From Nemopilema nomurai (Eukaryota; Cnidaria; Scyphozoa; Rhizostomeae; Rhizostomatidae), in contig ML133387.1 of assembly GCA_003864495.1 (NCBI GenBank), forward strand, positions 2,169,905-2,233,904: a DNA stretch of 64,000 bases, written 5' to 3'. This document shows positions 58,991 to 64,000 of this stretch, piece after piece. The stretch's first letter is position 1. Every line of letters starts with the position of its first letter. The notes beneath the pieces were generated by a model. The model saw only the letters and a list, made by a program, of their open reading frames with translations, searched no databases and was not told the origin of the DNA. A program made the translations under genes and the position numbers.

Positions 58991-61900
58991 ATGGATCGTT
59001 GGGTGGCATTTGCCTTCGTCATTTGTGGAGAACTGTTTTTTGTTCAATACGGAAGCAGTAACGAAGGTAACACACTTTTGTCCTTTGATAAAGTTCAGCC
59101 TTGCACGAGCTCTTTTCTACTCGTTTCTGCAACTTGACGCGAAAGCAGCAAGTAAGTGACAATGCCTCAAAACATTTAGCGGGTAGTTGCGACGTCTAGG
59201 AAAGTCAATGGGAAATCAAGTACTGGCTTTTATAGAAACAGAAAGTTTATAGAAATTATTATTGACTCAAGTTTCTCCATTAATTTCTAAGTTCCTAATT
59301 CCTCCCCGTTTTCGTTTTCCCTGCAACGCTGTCCTTTGGAACGACGATTTTTCATGATCTCCGGGAATAGGCCTATCCAAAGCACCTTTGACCCTAAACG
59401 CGGAAGTTCACGGGTCACTGTCACAGCATTCTAAAACTGCTACCACATGTAAGCATGATATGCAATGTTTTTTGCAGTCCATGTGTCTCTTCCTGCGTTC
59501 CCAACATGGAAAATGATACCGAATGGAGCTGCGGCTCGAAACAAGGTTGGTAATTTTCTTCAATAGTGTTTTCATTTCAAGCTTTGTAAGAGAAGAAACC
59601 CAAGAAATTTAATGAGAACTTATAACTCAGAAATGCTATGAAATATGGAGACGCAGAGCACAATTCTGAACTGTTCTGAAGTCGTATCTTATCCATGTAT
59701 GAACTAATTTGGCTTTCAACGGCCTTCTAGTTTTGTGGGATAAATATTTCTGGCAAGTTTCTCCTAACCAACATGATAGTTTCTTGTCGAGAAAAATTAA
59801 AAAATTCAAAACTGTAATCCTGCTGGCCGACAGAAAATGAACACCAAAGATTTGTAACGTGCCCATATGACGTCATATCTTGTTTCTGCATTAAAAGCCT
59901 GCCGTGGCGTTGAAGTACTTCAAGCAATCTTTTAATCGCATTCATTAACAGCTCGTTCTCTCCCTATGACCAATATTGTCATGCTACGAAAGAGAAATCA
60001 GATTTTTCCCGCCGGCCTTCTTTTGTCAGGCAAATTCAAAGCTACGCTAATTTTTACCGACATTATTTGCAAAAGTAGGGGGAACGCTTTTGGAAACTTT
60101 TGGCCAACGTAAGAGTAGGGGGAAAACTTTTGGCAAGCATTACCAAAAACCTATGAAAAAACAGCATGAATAATGATATTGCAATGGCTGATTAGTATTA
60201 CTGAAACTATATTTCAGCAGCTCTTGCGAATGTGCAGGTTATCTTTCAGCACTTTTCGTGGCCTTTCGTGAAAAAAGTGGCATCAGAGTATCCAAGGCAG
60301 TAAATACCTTGCAACTCTTTATTGGTTATACACGATACTGTATATGAATCAATACTTATCAATAATGGCTATGGATCACAAATAGTATATTTTAATTTGT
60401 ACATATTATTACAAAATTCGCTTGTAATTTATACTGATTTTTGTTTGATGTTTTTTACGTTCACCTCGGTGTATCCTTTTTCCCAACCCAGTGGCGGTAT
60501 TCAGGCAGTGCCTACGAGACCTGTTCAATGAGCGACGGTACTGCAGATGCCCACTTATTAATTCCATTCATAACAACGCAGCCAGCCGAGCAAGTGAAAA
60601 TTGAAGTCGGGTTCGCATTGAGGGACTGCTCTCTCTTGGACAGCAATTGTAAGCTGTTCTTCGATGTTTACGGTCTCCCATCGCAGAAGCTGGGCGTGGA
60701 TGCGCCGTCTCCAATTAAATATGGATTCAACTTCATTGGCACTGCCAGAAATACAAGTACGCTGGGCTTCAAACTGAAGCCTTACACTGCTGCGTTCCAA
60801 GTCGAAATGAAACACATGCCGGGCATGTACCTGGCATTTAGAGATCTGGGGTTTTGCGGTATGATTTATAGGGTCGATGTCAGCTACAAGACATGCTTAA
60901 CTAACATCTACGGCAAGTTGGTCAAGTTTCCTGCGATGGTTGCCCCAAATTCGTCAACAGTTGAGATCCAGATTCCTGGTCAATGCATGGCCAATGCTGT
61001 TCAAAAGCTCCCGGGTTCAAGCATCAAACTTCATTGCCGCTGGACGGGCGCAGTTCATACTGATGAAGAGTGTATTTGTCGACCAGGGTTTGAAATGACT
61101 GGAAGAAGTTGTGATGGTACGTGCACTTCATTGACCTTTTCCTTTATTGTTGACCTTTCATGACCTTCCACTCTTGACCTTTAGAGGCATTGTCAAGTAC
61201 ATTTCATCTTCCATCTTAACCTTTTTATTATCTGAATCCGTATCTTTGATCATTTTGCGTGATGCAGAATAACAATCGACCAGTTACATTTTTAGGCCCT
61301 ATAAGGTTAAATGTCGCATAACGGTTTGGAAAAGTTATCTTCAAAAGGGTTATTTTCGGGACATCGTTTTCACTGAACGGGTGCGGTTGGGATGCTACAA
61401 ATCAGCTTTTGCAGGCCGCCAACCAGTACGACTTCTGCTACAAATTGTTTTCTTGGCAATCTTTCTTCCATCCATTAGTGAGAATCTGTAGCCTTGATAT
61501 CGCTTGAGAAAATGATGTGAATAGTATGTATGAAACGGTGTGTCACGAAAATGTCGTCAAGATTTAATTTAAAGACAGCTAGATCTAGTTATCAAGACGC
61601 GAGAATTTTGATTGTGTCAGATGGAAGCAAACTTTCCCCCATCTTTTCATGCCCTAGGATGTTTAAAAGGGTATTTCAAAGCGATGACAGGAAACAATGG
61701 CTGCGCAAGGTGTGGGTTGAACTCAGTGAGTATAACCCCTGCAAGCAAATGTCCATGTGAGCTGGACCATTATCGGCTGAGACACAGGGAACTCGATTAC
61801 AATGCTGACTGCCATGGTATGTTCTACTGCATCCAATGCCCTCTGTAAATCATTTCGCCATTTCATTAAAATCATTTGCTTGTCTTAATGTACAAATTGA

Positions 61901-64000
61901 TAAAGCATCGACGGGTGTGAATCCGCTTAAATGACCGCATTTAAAAATTGTTCCCCTTTATTAAGAGGCTCTCTTCCTCCTTCGCAGCCCTGCCCACAGC
62001 TCCAGTTGATGTGCAAGCCACAAGCCTAAGCAACACTTCAAGCTTCCTTTCATGGAAGAAGCCAGTGGAACCCGGGGAATTAGATCTCTGGTTCTGTTTG
62101 TCATGCGTGGGGAACGATAAAGGCTGTAAGCAAATTCAGTACTATCCCCCGGCAGAAAGATTTAATGGGACATCTGTTCAACTCAGAAACCTGACTGCGT
62201 TCACGCGATACGATTTCGTCGTGTACTCAGGCAACAATGTTTCCGATGTTGCAGGCAGAAGTAAATGGCCATTTTCTCAGTCCAGCTTTAGGACTAAACC
62301 AGGGGGTAAGCTTAATCAAATAAGTTAGAACAACTTCTTTTTCATTTTCCTTGTTTGCTTTGCATCTTGACTTATGAAGCGTAGTTTGTGCCGAACATTG
62401 TTCTAGCATTTGAGAAGGAAAGACAGATGAGGGGGCAAGAGGAATTCTGTCTCTATATTGCCTCTGATATAGGTGCATTTACAGAGATACATGATAATTT
62501 AAATGCGAAAGCAGGAAATATAAGAGAAATATTTAAGCAGTGTACGATAGAAGAGTCTTAATGACAATGGACTTAGATCAAATTCAGTCAAGATCGAACC
62601 AAAGCCATGACAATGACATATGCATAGGCTGGAGAGATAGGCTGTGAAGCATCTTCGTATGCAATTCTTCTTTTCGATAGGCTAGAGCAATGCTTGAAAA
62701 GGCTCAGCAAATCAACAGTTGCGTTGCTTTAAAGGTGCCCTTACTTCTGTTTCCTAGTACCTACATCAGTACGCAACATCACCGCATCGCAAAACCATAG
62801 TCATCTAAGTCTAAGATGGGATCCACCAATGTTCATTAGAGATCACAACGTTTCCTATGAAGCAACCTGTAATGGAACCATGAAGCGATCAAGCCGGTTT
62901 TCACAAATCTCATTCCAAGTCGACGTTGCTGGAAACATCTCTTGCAAGGTAACTTTTCAAGCTGTCATTATTTGTTATGGATGCCATAAAGCAAAGAGAG
63001 GATATAAAGTTTAAATAACTTCCAAACTTGTTGTCTAGCGGAAAGCCGAAGAAAGTGTTGTACTTGGAACTCTTGTCTCAACTCCCCTCACTCGTATCCC
63101 ATTCCTACATTTCATGCTTTTCATCTTTCTTCATCTTTCATCTTTTCACCTTGGCACTAATTTACAATAAATTAACGATTTTATTTCAGATCAGACCAGT
63201 AAATTCTGTTTTTGCTGGGCCGTGGCTGGAAACACGTTTTAACTTCATAGTCCCAAAGATGACAACAACAAGTTCCATTTCGAAGGTGACAACAACGAGT
63301 ACCATTCCGAATGTGACAAGTACCATTCCGAATGTGACAAGTACCATTCCGAATGTGACAAGTACCATTCTGAAGATGACAACAACACGTAGAACGTCGT
63401 CTACAACAGCAAAGCCGATAATGTCAAGATCAACCAAAAGTACTTACTTTTTAATAACGTCTTGATATTAAAATGTCATAAGTATCGACTGATCAGCTGA
63501 TTCAATACAGATCTTCAAAACGCTCGTTGTGGAGGATTTGTGTGCACTACCAATAATCGATCCTACACATGCATGGTAACTGCTAGAACTGAGGCTTCCA
63601 TTTGCTCTACAGTCCAATGCGAGACTTGATTTTGAACTAAAGCAAGCTACTACGTCACCATCAACGCATCATACCGCTCTCCCATTCGGTTTTGTAGGAC
63701 CATGGACTTTGGCTCACCTTCCTTAACCTATGTAAATCATATTCTCTTACCCACAGATAGCGCTAGCAACGGTGGGACGTCGAATGAATTGACGTTCATT
63801 TTGGCTGGCGTATTATCACTGGTCACCCTTATTGCTGGTGTTATGCTAATCAGATACTGCGCGAAGAAGCGAAAACACGGTTCAGCTCATGACGTAACTG
63901 TGCGATGGAGGCGTGGAAGCAGGGCGAATTCCTATGGGCATCTCAATACAAAGGAGCTGGTATGTCCTCGTTGACTTGATGGCATAGTTAGTTGAATCAT
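58991..64000 (+). CDS. Eph: Ephrin receptor, N-terminal two-thirds (continues beyond window)
   Basis: Exons: 58991-59066, 59478-59545, 60492-61116, 61658-61816, 61988-62305, 62758-62948, 63190-63439 and 63757-63959, then donor GTATGT. Phases fit and give 630 residues. Order: signal peptide (MDRWVAFAFVICGELFF), ligand-binding jelly-roll about 26-235 (GFALRDCSLLDSNC, MYLAFRDLGFCG), cysteine-rich EGF-like part about 236-310 (ECICRPGFEM, CLKGYFKAMTGNNGCARC), two fibronectin III domains about 311-520, a Ser/Thr-rich stalk about 521-568, a transmembrane helix about 574-597 (FILAGVLSLVTLIAGVMLI), then basic juxtamembrane CAKKRK. This is the Eph architecture: a tyrosine kinase receptor for ephrins in cell-contact signalling. 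The kinase and SAM parts would lie to the right. The ATG at 58991 directly precedes the signal peptide. A stop-bearing symmetric exon lies between stalk and membrane exons at 63511-63693. Confidence 0.92.
63295..63372 (+). repeat. 21-bp coding repeat in the Eph stalk
   Basis: Three to four tandem copies of ACCATTCCGAATGTGACAAG plus T, in frame, coding Thr-Ile-Pro-Asn-Val-Thr-Ser. Each unit brings one N-V-T glycosylation sequon. The unit is a multiple of three, so copy-number change would alter stalk length without a frameshift. Confidence 0.9.
63511..63693 (+). pseudogene. Stop-bearing cassette exon, probable third fibronectin III relic
   Basis: Acceptor TTCAATACAG and donor GT at 63694 bound 183 bp with phase 1 on both sides, the same phase as the join between stalk and membrane exons. 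The frame reads LQNARCGGFVCTTNNRSYTC, then VQCET, TGA at 63627, TTT, TGA at 63633, then TKASYYVTINASYRSPIRF. The last part looks like fibronectin III strands. Skipping keeps the receptor frame; inclusion would end the protein before the membrane. It is either a dead exon or a switch to a secreted or decayed form. Confidence 0.5.

Noticed and set aside
62227..63437. Minus frames 62227-62478 and 63186-63437
   Set aside because: Shadows of Eph exons; the Val/Phe repeats mirror the Thr-rich stalk.
63613..63720. Alternative Eph splice at the CTCTACAG acceptor (63613)
   Set aside because: It would need a 40-bp intron after 63572 and runs into a stop before the membrane exon; the 183-bp symmetric exon fits better.
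1..64000. tRNA or rRNA genes
   Set aside because: None seen on reading either strand; no covariance search was possible.

Overview
The window is AT-rich metazoan genomic DNA with short exons, GT-AG introns and many transposon relics. The cluster of PAN/fibrinogen-like/F-type lectin genes, the ephrin-receptor gene, and the GIY-YIG and non-LTR retroelement relics (styles familiar from coral and sea-anemone genomes) suggest an anthozoan cnidarian, perhaps a stony coral. This is inference; no marker gene fixes the species.

Left part (about 3.3-38.4 kb, minus strand): five tandem secreted recognition genes, A to E. Each has a 304-bp exon (end of signal peptide plus PAN/apple domain), a 139-bp cysteine-rich EGF-like exon, and then one of two recognition domains. 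A, B and C carry a cnidarian fibrinogen-like domain (153-bp N-terminal exon plus a long terminal exon). D and E carry a single-exon F-type lectin (fucolectin) domain. The PAN exons of A and D are almost identical although their recognition domains are unrelated, and the same holds for C and E. The cluster therefore looks shaped by duplication, domain swapping and gene conversion. First exons (start codon) and one short exon of the fibrinogen-like domain were not found.

The same part is full of repeats: 43-bp, 107-bp, 20-bp, 74-bp and 393-bp tandem arrays, a hAT-like element with a perfect 8-bp target duplication, a second TIR element, a TTAA-flanked foldback element nested in its own kind, a Penelope-like GIY-YIG relic between 280-bp inverted arms, and a non-LTR retrotransposon relic.

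Right part (44-64 kb, plus strand): three ordinary genes with well-supported exons: MRPL53 (3 exons, complete), PTBP (19 coding exons, complete) and the 5' two-thirds of an Eph receptor (8 coding exons to just past the membrane span; a kinase domain, if present, lies beyond the window). PTBP keeps a 34-nt exon equivalent to the vertebrate autoregulatory exon. A phase-consistent chain of six minus-strand exons interleaved with MRPL53 and PTBP suggests an unrecognised antisense gene. A broken acidic minus-strand frame lies at 42.0-43.6 kb.
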